From: Biomphalaria glabrata
Taxonomy: Eukaryota > Mollusca > Gastropoda > Planorbidae
Length of the DNA: 64,000 nt
Direction: 5' to 3'
Assembly: GCF_947242115.1 (NCBI RefSeq)
Contig: NW_026602919.1
Location: 124,001-188,000 of the forward strand
The notes beneath the pieces are model-generated. The model ran no database searches and was not told the origin of the DNA. It was given only the letters and a program-made list of their open reading frames with translations. Position 1 is the stretch's first letter. Each line of letters starts with the position of its first letter. This document shows positions 36,646 to 48,270 of this stretch, in pieces. The position numbers and the translations under genes are program-made.

Positions 36646-36934
36646 GGTTCAGAGTTATATGTAATATTGATACTTTTTATTTTAAATCTTCTTCTCTGAA
36701 GCGTCTTCAATTTTAGCGACTTTGCTAATGGAATTAGGCCTACTCTAAATCATAGACTATATATAGTCTATGCTCTAAATCTCACGGCTATATTTTGATT
36801 CCGTTCACGTTCCTTTGTTTCTTTTCGCGACGATTGCACACGACACTAGTTGACCTATACACATAGTAACATCTAGTTATATTATGAATATACACATAGT
36901 AACATCTAGTTATAAAAATGTTGTGTATCCTCCC

Positions 36935-37140
36935 TAAACACCCACCTCTTATTTATTGCACAAATGCTCTTTCTTCCCTAGCGCTATTAGAGCATGGAAC
37001 GGGTTGCCTGAGCCAGCCAGGAAAACCAGTGACTTGGCAGAATTTAGGTCATTGGTTAATATGCATTATTAAATGCATGACGAGTAGGACGTAATCATCT
37101 TCTTTTTTTGAAGAAACGTCTGTATCATATAAGATAAGAT
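36935..37140 (+). mobile_element. Jockey/CR1-like LINE 3' end
   Basis: It matches the reverse complement of 46940-47120: GCTCTTTCTTCCCTAG, GAGCATGGAACGGGTTGCCT and the terminus GTAGGACGTAATCATCTTCT, ending in an ATAAGATAAGATAA tail. 5' truncated. A 25-bp word, CACATAGTAACATCTAGTTAT-like, is repeated twice just upstream at 36858-36914. Confidence 0.88.
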
Positions 37141-37159
37141 AAACACAGACGTTTTCACT

Positions 37160-37311
37160 GGGGGCGTGGTGGCCGAGTGATAACGCGCTTGGCTTCCGAA
37201 TGCATTGGGGTCTCGAGTTCGAATCCCAGTGACCATTTTAAGACGCCCCCGAGTCTATTTCACTCTAATAGGTACCTAGCATGCGTTGGAGAAGTATAGG
37301 CGGCTGACAGA
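37160..37311 (+). mobile_element. Partial SINE family A copy
   Basis: The head is well kept: GGGCGTGGTGGCCGAGTGAT, GCGCTTGGCTTCCGAA and the B box GAGTTCGAATCCC. The element stops inside the body near AGTATAGGCGGCTGACAG. Confidence 0.88.
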
Positions 37312-37639
37312 TCTATTCATCTATCATTCATTATGTTACTAAATTAAAGTACTATCAGTATCATCATCAGATTATCATGTATCATATTGTCGGGTAATCT
37401 ATTTTCTTCTTTTTTTTAAAAAAAAAAGTGCCTTACCTTTGCGTATTAAATAATCCAAACTGTTCCAATAATGATTGAATAATCCGTGTAGGCCTATAAC
37501 AATGGTAACTCAATGGTTATATCAATAAAAATCCAATATTTTTGAAGTATCCAAAATACGAAGCACGCTAATTTATAGGCCTACACACAAAAGTAATTGA
37601 TTGAATCAGAAAAATGAGCTGCTTTATATTAAGTATCTA

Positions 37640-37787
37640 AAAGTATCTAGATTTAGATCTAGATCTAGATCTTTCACTAAAAGTAGATCTAGACTAGACA
37701 TAGATCTAGATCTAGGTCAAACTTTTTTCCCCGTGTCTCCAACAAATCACGTGCATTTTAAGTTATAATTAGATTCTAGATCTAGAT
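37640..37787. repeat. AGATCT/TCTAGA-rich tract
   Basis: Repeated TCTAGATCTAGATC words directly upstream of the exon candidate at 37788. Confidence 0.8.
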
Positions 37788-37841
37788 ATGGCTCCTCATG
37801 TGTCGGAAGACAATCACAATGACAATGAGTCGGGAAGACAG
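37788..37841 (+). CDS. Candidate first coding exon (18 codons)
   Basis: An ATG opens MAPHVSEDNHNDNESGRQ and is followed exactly by a strong donor, CAG|GTGAGT, in phase 0. The composition (GC-balanced, polar residues) differs from the AT-rich flanks. About 900 bases upstream, near 36680-36870, there is a modest CpG-containing stretch that could be promoter-proximal. It is upstream of, and on the same strand as, the phosphorylase kinase beta exon at 42031 and could be its first exon. That exon needs one leading base from its predecessor, so at least one more exon would have to lie between them, and I did not find it. Short exons of this kind cannot be proved by eye. Confidence 0.45.
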
Positions 37842-37955
37842 GTGAGTCACTGATTTCGTTTTGAGATGGGGCAGAACTTGGTGTGACTGATCAAGCCTTA
37901 TATTCTGGAGTGACAGAGTTTGACACAGTTCGTGAGTTCGTGCATGTTTGTTGTT

Positions 37956-38127
37956 TTGTAAAATGTTTTACATGTTTCGGATGTTCCTTCAGAGTTGAAG
38001 ATAGTTTACTTCCTAGTCCAAACCTGCCGCAGGACGACGGGGGATGGCAGCGGGCAGGGTTTGAACCCTCGACCGTCGATAAATCCGAACAACAGTCCAG
38101 CGCGCTAACCGCACGACCAGGCAACCA
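37956..38127 (-). mobile_element. SINE family B copy, well preserved
   Basis: The minus strand has a tRNA-like head (GGTCGTGCGGTTAGCGCGCT), the B box GGGTTCAAACCC, then CATCCCCCGTCGTCCTGCG and the end AACTCTGAAGGAACATCCGA. It is the least mutated copy of the family in the window. Confidence 0.92.
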
Positions 38128-38814
38128 TCCTGTATAGATATATTAAATATATATATTTGCATCTGTCCTAGGGCTAGGGTAGCTTTCTTCTTCTTTCTCT
38201 CGACTGATGCAGCTTCGTTTCTTTTGCACTCGGCGAAGTTCGAAATAACACAATAATAAACCAGGTCATTACCATGTTTTGGCATCTCAACTCTCGCTTG
38301 ATCTCTAGAATCTAGATATAGATCTATATGTACAATATAGACTTAAAATAGATCTAGATCTATAACCATAGCCATAGCAGATAATGTTGTTACTCGTTAA
38401 ATTTGATAGTATACCTACAATCATAGATCTATTAATACTATTATCTATCATCATGACACATGCTGCCATGCATGATGTAAATGTAGATATTTATCCTTGC
38501 ATGGTGTGTGATGGGGCTAATAAATTACCGTGGTAGGTGGTGAAAAATGCTCTAGATGTCTACAGACATAATTTGATTAATTTTGATGTGCAATTAAAAA
38601 TGCAGAAATGCAGTTGAGATTCTTATAAAAAAAAGATAAGATACATAGATTATAGTGTGTACCAATAGTGGTAAAATGAAGTAGCTACCCCTTTCTGTTC
38701 CCCACCTACCAGACTGCATTTGTTTTGACTAGTTTGAAAAGCAGACTTTAATTTTTGTCTAATTTTGTAATCAAACACTTGAGATAATTGTTCAAACTTA
38801 AATTATTTCATGTC

Positions 38815-39708
38815 TCCTGGGAAAGCCTACTCGGATCCAAGCATTACTATAAATGGACAGGATATAAACGCAGTGGACAAATTCACATATCTTGGCAGCA
38901 CACTCTCCAGAAATGTAAAAATGGATAGTGAAATCGACCTGCGTATCGCCAAGGCCAGTGCATCCTATGGCAGACTGTCTACAAATGTCTGGAACAGACG
39001 TGGTATCACCACAAACACCAAGCTAGGGGTCTATAGAGCCGTCATCCTCCCTACATTGCTCTATGCCTCAGAAACATGGACATTGTAAGTAAACATGCAA
39101 AGAAACTAAACCACTTCCACATCTGAGAAAATTCCACGTCTGAGAAAAATACTAAATGTCAAATTGCAAGACAAAATACCAGATACAGAAGTCCTTCGAA
39201 GAGGGTGTCTGCAAAGCATCCACACAATCCTGATGCAGTCCCAGCTGCAATGGGCAGGTCACGTCTACAGAATGGAAGACCACCGCATCCCAAAACGACT
39301 CTTGTATGGCCAACTAAGCGAAGGAAAGCGCTCGCAAGGTGGGCAAAGAAAGCGCTTCAGGGACACCCTCAAAGCTTCTCTGAAGGCGTTCAGCATAGAC
39401 CCTGGCACCTGGGAGACAGAGGCACATGACAGAGCATCATGGCATCGCGCTGTGAAAACTGGCGCACAGGTTGCTGAGGAAAAAAGAACAACGCAGGCAG
39501 AAGAAAAACACCAGAAAAGAAAAGCAAGACAAACGACACTAGCTTCAGCTGGAATAACCTGCCCAGTGTGCGGCCGAACATTCCGGGCTCACATAGGTCT
39601 CACCAGCCACATGAGGAGGCATAAAACGCCAGTGCAAAGCCCTCAGCCCCCTGGATGACAAAGTGGTCATCATCGAACCACGATGGACGAACTATATATA
39701 TATATATA
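38815..39708 (+). mobile_element. 5'-truncated LINE ending in a C2H2 zinc finger
   Basis: It encodes VDKFTYLGSTLSRN, LGVYRAVILPTLLYASETWT, then (after one break near 39088) SQLQWAGHVYRMEDHRIPK, GGQRKRFRDTLKASLK and a C-terminal CPVCGRTFRAHIGLTSHMRR zinc finger ending before an in-frame stop at 39656. The terminus TCATCATCGAACCACGATGG is followed by a TA-repeat tail. An 11-bp duplication, TATTTCATGTC, flanks it (38804-38814 and 39709-39719). This is a C-terminal reverse-transcriptase region whose finger probably binds nucleic acid. Confidence 0.9.
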
Positions 39709-39734
39709 TATTTCATGTCAATATGCATTACTTA

Positions 39735-40011
39735 GGGGGTGTGGTGGCTGAGTGGTTAAGCGCATGGCTTCCAAACCTGAGGTCCTGGGTTTGAATCTCT
39801 GCGAAAACTGGTATTTTGAGCTTCATGATTTTTAGGGTGCCCCTACTCTAATGGGCATCTGACTTTAGTTGGGGAAAGTAAAGGCGGTTTGTTGTTGTGC
39901 TGGCCACATGACACCCTGCTTGTTAACCATTGGCCAAAGAAACAGATGATCTTAACATCATCTGCCCTATAGACTGTATGGTCTGAAAGAGGAGCTTTAC
40001 TTTCTCTTTAC
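39735..40011 (+). mobile_element. SINE family A copy with target site duplication
   Basis: Complete head (GTGGTGGCTGAGTGGTTAAG, GGGTTTGAATC) and body, ending GAGGAGCTTTACTTTCTCTT. A 13-bp duplication, TATGCATTACTTA, flanks it (39722-39734 and 40012-40024). It lies two bases beyond the LINE target duplication before it. Confidence 0.93.
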
Positions 40012-40024
40012 TATGCATTACTTA

Positions 40025-42030
40025 CACTTTGAAATTCTCATTGTCTCATAGTTCAACTCAATAAATAGTTATTGGATTAAATGTTCTGACAGTTGTCACA
40101 AAGGGTGGGGACATAGACATTTAATTCATACATCATACTGCTTGTTCGCAACAAAGGACACATAACTAACAATGACAAAGGAATGTAACTCAAATATAAC
40201 AAGTATTAACAACATTGAGTCCCACTCATGTTAAAGCATACATGATTTAAACAAATACTTTCATTAATTAATAATTATTTTGTTTGTGTTCAATTTTATG
40301 AATACTGTTAACTTAATAGTGTAAAATTAATCATCTTTCTGCTTAAAAAAATATTATTTACAAACATGATGATGACATCATTAATAGATGAAAATCTTTG
40401 TCCTCTGAGCACAACATTTAGTTTAGGAAAAATGTGCTCACAAATATATGTTACAGCTTTCTATTAAATCTAGTTCTTTAGAAACTACATTGGTTTCTCA
40501 TCAAGTTTAATTGTTCCTGGGTTCAGCTGTTATATCAAAACACTAAATAACTCGGTCAAGATGAACAGTGGACTTTATTACACTTGATAGCGTATATCAT
40601 ATATTAAATTTTCTTTTGTTGTCTGGATGTTTAAGTTGCAACATGTGAAGTTTGTAAAAATAAATGAATTCTTATGTTTGTATACCATCAAAAAATTTGA
40701 CATTGTGACTTTAAGCACCACTGAGATGGAGATGTCATTTATTTAATTTGGAAACATTTTTTTTTTTTCCTTAGAAATTTTGTTTTTTATAAAAATGTTT
40801 TTTAATAAGTTCAGAGTTAATTATCTTGTTTTAACGGTAGGGGATTAAACTGTGAACCTTACCAACATTCATGAGTTTCGAAAATTCATTAAAAAACAGA
40901 GAAAAAGATAAATGCAGCTCTTTTTTCTAATATTTTATTGTTTACACAACCATCAATAAGATGGATATTATTTGTATTTACTTTAACTAATAGACACATT
41001 TCAGGGTTTTAAGACATTATCTTGAATATTGAAATGCCATTTCCTTTCATTAGACTTATACTTTTGTTCAGATTGTTAAACCAGTCATTCATTTACAGTT
41101 GTTTATAGTAAACAAAGGAACAAAATGAAGACACAATGTCCAGATGCATGAATTGGAGATTTAGTAACAAAAGAAAAAGAACCACATATGCTGAACATAA
41201 AACTTGATGGTTTTTATATGCTCTGTAAGCTCTTTATTTACAAAACCTCCATACAATAACATTACTTTAATCATTAAACAAAACATCTCCATAACTCACT
41301 AACAAAACATCACTGTAATCTAGTAATAAAAGTTCGCTTTAGCCCAATGAGAAAATAGCATTTTTTTTAATATACATTTGTTATAAACTTGACTTTTTTT
41401 CTTAGCAAAATCACTTTTTAACTTGTCTTTCTGTCTGTGCCCTAAAATTTTGCTATGGAAAAGTGCTACTAACTCCATAGCCAATACGTTATGTCTGGTA
41501 CTTTTCTATTCCTCTAATATTAAATTTAGTAGTTATCAATATCACTAGTACAGTCAATTTAGGTTAATTGGACTACATTGGGACATGATTGATTCAGTCA
41601 ACAACCAGATCAAGAGTCCAGAGCACAAACATCAAAGTGGAAAGGAAAAACTAATAAAACATCAAAAGTTGTGTATACAAGAAAGCTGCTGTAATAAAGA
41701 AATCAAAATGAACACTTGCTGGTATTAGCAAAGCTCAAGACAATAAAAAAATGCCCATGGTATATTATAATAGTTCAAGCAGAACAAAAAATGATTTTCA
41801 ATTTTTAAAAAAATAACATTTGGGCATTCCTTCATAAATGAAGATTATTAAATCCTACCCCAAATCTCCTTTAGGACAGCAGAGTATGAAACTCTGGACA
41901 ATCATGGTAACAGTTCACCCATCGTTTTTTAACTCTTTTTGTTAATTTATTGTAATTGAGTATTTGATGATTTATTTTATCTCAAAAATGTATGTATTGA
42001 TTCCTATTTTGAATTTTATTGTATCTCCAG
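40025..42030. other. AT-rich DNA with a decayed SINE B copy
   Basis: Non-coding apart from a minus-strand family B remnant at about 41816-41925 (GGGCATTCCTTCATAAATGA). I looked here for a plus-strand exon linking 37841 to 42031 and saw none. Confidence 0.45.
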
Positions 42031-42175
42031 TAAAACATCAAATCTTTCGATACCAGAGTCCTATCAATGGTCTTTTTCCTTCTATTGGATCTGACAAGAA
42101 TACAAATAGAATAGCTCATGTTCAGGATTCTATTTACTGTGCAGTTGCTGTTTGGTCACTGGCTCAAGTTTATAA
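42031..42175 (+). CDS. PHKB: Phosphorylase kinase regulatory subunit beta, N-terminal exon
   Basis: The exon begins after TGTATCTCCAG and ends at TATAA|GTATTT. In the open frame it reads VKHQIFRYQSPINGLFP, a variable stretch, then HVQDSIYCAVAVWSLAQVYK. Human PHKB has VKSTLLLYQSPTTGLFP and IQDSLYCAAGAWALALAYR at its N-terminus, and the alpha subunit is clearly less similar (CHQNPVTGLLP). The exon needs one base from the previous exon and leaves two for the next. The beta subunit is a non-catalytic regulatory part of the cytosolic hexadecameric kinase that activates glycogen phosphorylase. No further exon of this protein is visible, which implies an intron of more than 20 kb downstream or a lone exon fragment. 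Its frame is intact. Confidence 0.82.
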
Positions 42176-43673
42176 GTATTTCAGCTTTATCATTTCATGT
42201 TTGGTATTTTTAGCTAGATTCAATATTTGATGGACTACAGCCTTTTTTTTCCAAAGTCTGCCACTTTTATATTAATAAAAACTCACCTAGCATTAACAGA
42301 TTTATAAAACGAAAACCTCATGTGGCATTAACTCCATTTGTAAGCTTTTCATCTGGAAAGATTTATGTGTGAAAAAAATTAATAGGTATTGAAGCATTTG
42401 GGATACATGTGGTATAGGGTTAAAACAGTTTATAATTATGTTTCTTTTTTTTTCCATATCAGGGTGGTATATTTCTTTTTTGACTCTCAGTGTGTATAAT
42501 TCCTAATTCTAAACTGGTTTTAGTTATGATCCTCTGGCATCTACTTTTGGCCAAAGTGTCTTCCAAGTAAAGATACTGCAATGGTTACAAATAAATTGGT
42601 TAACACCAAACAAAAATCTACCCAGAAATAAGTTTCTTTATTAAACTATGAAACATAATTTCATTTCAGTCAGATTTTCATCAGAATAGATAGCAATCCT
42701 TTGTTAGTCAATGTCTCACTGTAAGTCAGATGTCAGGAGTGTTCAGTTGCCTATGATAATAAATATTTTAGTTAACAAAATAACTTGGAAAAAATTAAAC
42801 CTTAAGATTGTGTTACAAAGATTTATTTTAAAGGTTAGGGTCCATTTTTTGGCCATTATTAATATTTAATTGGTGCATGTTGACTTGAAAATTAATACAG
42901 TTTTGAAGACTAATTGAAAATTAGTATCTTTGTATGCACATTATTAATTACTTGATTATTTCTATCCAGAAAGATTGATGATGACCAGGGCAGGATCATA
43001 AGTTGGGCCAAGCTTATGATGGGTATGTAGCAATGTTGGATATTCAAGTTGGCCTCCTTCAGTCATAGAGCGACTATGGTTCTCAAACACTTTTCCATGT
43101 GCAATTTTGGATATGACAGGCAGATAAAGTGAGTAGTTTGTTTACAACTAAGCGTAGAATATCATTGCATATCAATATTAAAATCATATTGTTTTGGTCA
43201 GTGCATAAAATAACTATGTTTGGATTACTCCTGGGTCCCAGGGTATGCATGTAAATTACTTAACAATATGCTTTCTTAGGTTTGAAATCCAAGACATGTG
43301 CAGCTCTAAAAAAATATTTATTGGTGGTATAAAATTTCTCTACAAATCAATAGTTGGCTGCATTATTAAGTTATCTTTCATTAGATATTTCTCAATCAAA
43401 TAGCATTATTAACTTATGCGTCTTTAGATAAAAAGCACTTTCATCATTGTTCTCAATTAAATGTCTAGTAAAAAGTTTCTCCGTGGTAACAAAAAGTATA
43501 AAATGTTTTCTAGTAGACTTCAAATTTAAAATGTTTCCAATTGACATGAAATAGAAAATTGTACAAACATAACCTTAACTATTTGACAATAATGAAGATA
43601 ATAAATTGAATGAATAATTTTTGTCTGAATATTTTAGTGTGTTAAGTAAATATAAAAATTAAACTAGATTTGA
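42176..43673. other. AT-rich DNA with a possible old repeat
   Basis: Bases about 42985-43100 contain a relatively GC-rich segment (CAGGGCAGGATCATAAGTTG) sharing a GGCCTCCTTCAGTCATAG-type word with 16335-16360 on the plus strand, so it may be an uncharacterised dispersed repeat. No exon seen. Confidence 0.4.
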
Positions 43674-44236
43674 GTTCTTCTTCTTCTTCTTCTCTTCTTC
43701 TAGCCAGCTTTATTGCTGCTGAGCTGTGAGCTCTTTTGCAGACTGTGCCAAGGAAAAAAAGTGTGCTGTTTTCTTCAGTTGTTCAGCACTGCCACACAGG
43801 GTGTTGGGCTGTAGTGGAAGTAGGGTCTGCCTAAGGTGGGTTAGGGAGGGGCATTCAAAGAGGATATGGTTTACGGTTTCAAAGGGGTGGGCGCAGTGTC
43901 TGCAAAGGGGTAGTTGTGTGGAGTTTATTTTGTTCAGGTGATAATTTAATAGTGGTGTGTGTCCTGTTCTTAGTTGGAAGATTGTAGATTGTTCTTTGCG
44001 GGGGAGGAAGTTAATACTGTCCAGTTTGTTAGGCGTAGTCATTTCTCTGTACATGGCTCTGCCTGTGTTTCCTGATGCCCATTGGTTGAGCCACTCCTCT
44101 TTGTGATTGTTGACTAACATTGACCTTAGGGTGAGGTAGTTAACAGGTCTATCTGGTTGTTCCATAGATGAACCTGCCTTTGATAGCTTATCTGCCTTTT
44201 CATTTCCCATGATGCCAATGTGTCCAGGGATCCACT
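43674..44236 (-). mobile_element. I-clade (Nimbus-like) LINE, 3' part
   Basis: The minus strand encodes the RNase H end (MGNEKADKLSKAG) through the C-terminal CRHCAHPFETVNHILFEC cluster, then the GAAGAAGAAG tail. It is highly similar to 62380-62934. It stops abruptly at 44236, at a GGATCC just inside RNase H. Confidence 0.92.
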
Positions 44237-45305
44237 CAGGGGTGCCACTTTTCCGGAATAACCCGGAAATCCGGGTTTTGATGGGTCCGATTTTCCCCCC
44301 CTCCGGGTTTGCCTTCTACAATTTTGTAAAAATCCAGGGTTTTAGTTGATTTAGATTTTTTTTGTTAGTTCCGATCGCACGAGCCGACATTTTTAAACAA
44401 AATCGACCAGTCTCATATCTCGCTATTCGCGAGACTTTCACTTTGCATGCGCACTAAGCTTTATTTACCGGTACAGTATTTTTTTTTTAAGTGACAAAAA
44501 AGTGTAAACATTCTAGATCTATAGAGAATTTCTAGATCTATGGAACGCGCTTCGAATCGGCTCGATTTAGAGTCTAGATCTATTTCTATGATCAATCTAG
44601 ATCTGATCTAGACTGTAAAGTCTTGTATTTAGTATAGATATAGTCTAGATCTACTCGCGTACCTAGCGGCTAGTCCTAGATCTAGAAATAGAAAGAAAAA
44701 AAAATTCACGAGTGAGAATTTTTTTTTTTTTTTTTTCTTTCCGTGTTTTATATTTTAATATTTGTATAGGTTCCAGATAGACATAGAGCCTTAGCCTATG
44801 TCTAGACTAGTCTAGAGCTATATTGATTTTTTTCATTGGTCTAGAGTATTATAGAAGTAGGATCTAGATTTAGGATATTTACATCGTTTTTAGATCAGAA
44901 CTAGATCTAGAATCAATGATTGAAGAATTAAATTAGTAAGTTTGCGTTCGCCTGAAGACTTAGAGGCTAGAAAAAATAGATCTAGATTAATACAGATAAA
45001 TTATAATTATGTATAGGCAGTCCAGCACATTCTAGCCATCTAGGTCTACATTTAAATATTAGAAACTAAATCTGAATGTTCATTTTGGAGTAGATCTGGA
45101 TTAAATCTCAAATCAATTTTATCTTGTTGCAAAAGATTTACAGGTCCATGCGTGTACATTGATGGAATCAGTTTTATCAATGTTGATTAAAGTAGGCTGC
45201 TTCAAATGAATAATGAGGGAAAAAATGTTAAGAGAGAAACATCATTTAAAATAACTGTGTGTTGGGGGGGGGGGGGTTTACAAACATTGTTAATATAAAA
45301 TTGTA
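44237..45305. other. Unrelated DNA between two halves of a LINE copy
   Basis: It starts CAGGGGTGCCACTTTTCCGG, which looks like a hAT-type terminus, and continues through AGATCT-rich sequence and a G run near 45260. No matching right terminus or 8-bp duplication was found. No coding sequence is recognised. Confidence 0.55.
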
Positions 45306-46888
45306 CTAAATCCTCTTTCTAGTAGGGTTTTTTTCTTTTACTAATTTATCTAATTCAGTGTAGGTTGATTTGACGTCTGTCTCAATTATGCTTGTTAGTC
45401 TTGTGTCTGTTTCTTGTGAAAAAGCTGCCCAGTTAGCTTTTTTATAGTTCCATCTAGTTGTTTTGTTGGATTGGTATCTACCTGGCATTCCAATATTGAG
45501 GAGTATAGGCCTGTGGTCACTACCTATGTCTTCAAGTACTGTTATTTTAGAAGAGTCGGTAATGTCTGTAGAGATAAAAGTTAGGTCAGGTCTGCTAGTT
45601 GTGTTGTGTGCTCTGTGGAGGAAAGTTGGAGGTGTAGTTTTGTTTTGCAGAAGTTGTAGGTTAGAGGCATTTGTTACATCCTCTATTTCTTTGCCACGCT
45701 TGTTGTAGTGTGGGTAGCCTAGGGAAGGTGTGTGTGCATTGAAGTCGCCAGCTATTATTGTCCTTGTGTAGTGTGGTAGTTGTATATCTATTTCTGCTGT
45801 TGATGATGGTGGGCAATAGTAGTTTTTGATGGTGTACTTTGTTCCTCCTCTCCAAAGAAGTATTTCCTGCGTGTCGATGTCTGTATTGTTCTGTATTTGT
45901 TTTACTGTGGCTTGTGTGTCGTTTCTTATGAGGGTCATAATTCCCTGGCATTTGGTGCAAAGGCATCTGTACTGTGTGTAGCCTGTGATGTTTATTTTTT
46001 TCTTGGGCAGTAGTGTTTCTTGCAATAGCACTATGTGTATATCATGCTTCTTGAGTATGTGTTGGAGTTCTGTTGTCTTGTTTTGTAGGCCTAAGATGTT
46101 GAGTTGCAAAAGGTTTAGGTGTTTGCTGCTAGTCTGTTTTTTATTTCCAGTAGCTGACTTATCACAGGCAGTCCTGGAAGAAACTGCCATGCGCAGACCT
46201 TTTACGAGGCGACGTCTGAGCTCGTATGGATTTTTCATTAAATTCCTTGGCATTTAGTGTAGGCTGGGTGTTTCCTCAGGCTTTTTAAAAAATATATAAA
46301 TCTATAGTCCCCGCATTTTAAGGGAGTTTTCAGTCTTGGCAATTTTCTCCAATGCTGACATAAAAGGAAAATATCTAGGTCTGAAGACTGTAACCGGAAT
46401 ATCCATGGGACAAGGTGGGGTTGGCCAATGGTCCATTCTCCGCCATCCATAGAGCTCTCCAAATGGAACTTTTCTGCAGTAGAAAGCTTAAAGTGGACTG
46501 TGCCCTGGGTATGCTCTATGGAATCGTCACATCCTGGATCCAGGCCCCTTCACGATATCACATTCACCAGATCCAGAAAAAAAAACACTTCATGATGAAT
46601 TTATGTCTAGTATTAGAATGTAGTGAGACAAGGACCTCCGTCTGGTGTAGTGCAATCTAGACCTCCGTCAAAAAGCACCTAAATGGGGGGGAAGGTCCAC
46701 TATTATTCACTTAGTGAAATGCAAGTGGAAAGGCAGTGGGGTTATTTATTTCTCTTGGTCATTTCCAAGCCCCGATACCCACACGGTTTGGAGTATCGCC
46801 ACAGAGTGGAGGTTTGGAGTCAGAGTTTTCCTTCTCCTAGATGGGTTGCGTTATTTAGGTTGACGTGCCCCATCAACACGAAGTTCAA
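45306..46888 (-). mobile_element. I-clade (Nimbus-like) LINE, 5' part
   Basis: Minus strand: about 630 bases of 5' leader (46888-46254), then an open endonuclease frame (46253-45306) with LQLNILGLQ, LLQET, GDFNAH, RPDLTF and SDHRPI. It is nearly identical to 59039-59930. The frame then skips two internal segments relative to the long copy and ends. The whole RT and most of RNase H are absent. The 5' edge is truncated relative to 58195. Confidence 0.92.
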
Positions 46889-46924
46889 TTGTTTATTCTT
46901 TTTCAAAGGTACAAAAGTTCAAAT

Positions 46925-48105
46925 CCAATTAAGTCTTATCTTATCTTATATAATACAGACGTTACTTCAAAAAAGAAGATGATTACGTCCTACGCGTCAT
47001 GCATTTAGTCATGCATATTAACCAATGACTTAAATTCTGCCAAGTCACTGGTTTTCCTGGCTAGCTCAGGCAACCCATTCCATGCTCTAATAGCACAAGG
47101 GAAGAAGGAGTATTTGTAAAAATTTGTCCTAGCATATGGGACGAGGAATGTGCCTTTATCTTTGTGTCTTTCAGAGTATTTTATTAAATTTTGTTTTTGT
47201 ATTTGAAGATTATGGTTCAGTGTTTTATGTATGATTGCTACTTTACTTTTGAGCCTTCTGTCCTGAAGGCTTTCTAAATTTAGTGATTTTACTAAAGGTG
47301 TTACTCTAGTCAAATGTGAATATTCGTTTGTTATGAATCTCACTGCTCTATTTTGTGTCTGTTCCAGTTTCTTAATGTTTTCTTGAGTTGAGGGGTCCCA
47401 AACGGAGGATGCATATTCTATTATTGGCCTAACCAAGGTTAAATAACATTTTAGTTTTATGTTCTTATTTGATTTATAGAAATTTCTTTTAATAAATCCT
47501 AATGCTTTGTTTGATTTTTTTGTAGTTTCATCAATATGTGGATTCCATGATAGTTTTTCATTTGTTATAACACCTAGGTATTTTGCGTTTTTAGTCTGTG
47601 TTACTGGTTTGCCATGAATAAGATAAGGGGAATTAATTTGTTTTAGTTTTTTTTGTTACTCTTAACAACTGACATTTTTCTGGGTGGAAAGACATGCTCC
47701 AATTTGATTCCCATTTCTGTAATTCATCTAATTCTCTTTGTAAAATATCTGTGTCTTGTGTTGTTTTTATTGTTCTATATATTATGCAATCGTCTGCAAA
47801 TAATCTGACTTTTGTTCCTGAAGTAATGCAATTTGGTAAATCATTTATGTAAATTAAAAATAGTAGTGGACCCAAGACTGTTCCTTGAGGTACACCTGAG
47901 TTTACTGTTATCGGTGTTGATTTAGAGCCATTTATTATTACAGTTTGTTCTCTTCCTATCAGAAAATCTTTGATCCACTGATGCAGTGGACCATTAATGC
48001 CGAAATATTATAATTTTTTTAAGCAAACTATGGTGGTGAACTTTGTCAAAAGCCTTAGAAAAATCTAGTAAGATAGCATCTATTTGTTCACTATTATCTT
48101 GACTT
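46925..48105 (-). mobile_element. Jockey/CR1-like LINE, 5'-truncated
   Basis: Read on the minus strand it encodes ILLDFSKAFDKVHH (RT motif A), GVPQGTVLGPLLF-like sequence leading into LIYINDLP, LFADDCIIYR (motif C), MSFHPEKCQLL, and after some breaks MVRPIIEYASSVWDPST. NRAVRFITNEY and IRAWNGLPELARKTSDLAEF follow near the C-terminus. It ends in a TAAGATAAGACTT tail next to base 46925. The catalytic DD pair is present, but frameshifts near 47995 and between 47436 and 47633 separate the open pieces. It is the best copy of the family whose shorter pieces lie at 2380, 22080, 23100, 34800 and 36935. Confidence 0.88.
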
Positions 48106-48270
48106 ATTACTATCCAGGGCTGCAGTACATGCTAACCACTGAGAGTGAAGACCTATTAAAAAGAAAAAAAAATTATTTAAAATACCTGTACTTATCAAGA
48201 CATTGGTATACATGTAAATACCTTTGAATATCAAGATATTAACTATAATATAACAATATTTATTACTTAC

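Noticed and set aside
35865-36664. 13-residue repeat protein
   Set aside because: It is the 39-bp minisatellite read in frame. It derives from a SINE tail, and a one-base-short unit breaks the frame.
41964-42230. 88-codon gene spanning the kinase exon
   Set aside because: Only the part between the acceptor at 42030 and the donor at 42176 resembles phosphorylase kinase. The rest is intron read through.
45985-46257. Opposite-strand frames over the LINE endonuclease
   Set aside because: They are shadows of the LINE coding strand, and the same frames recur opposite 59035-59307.
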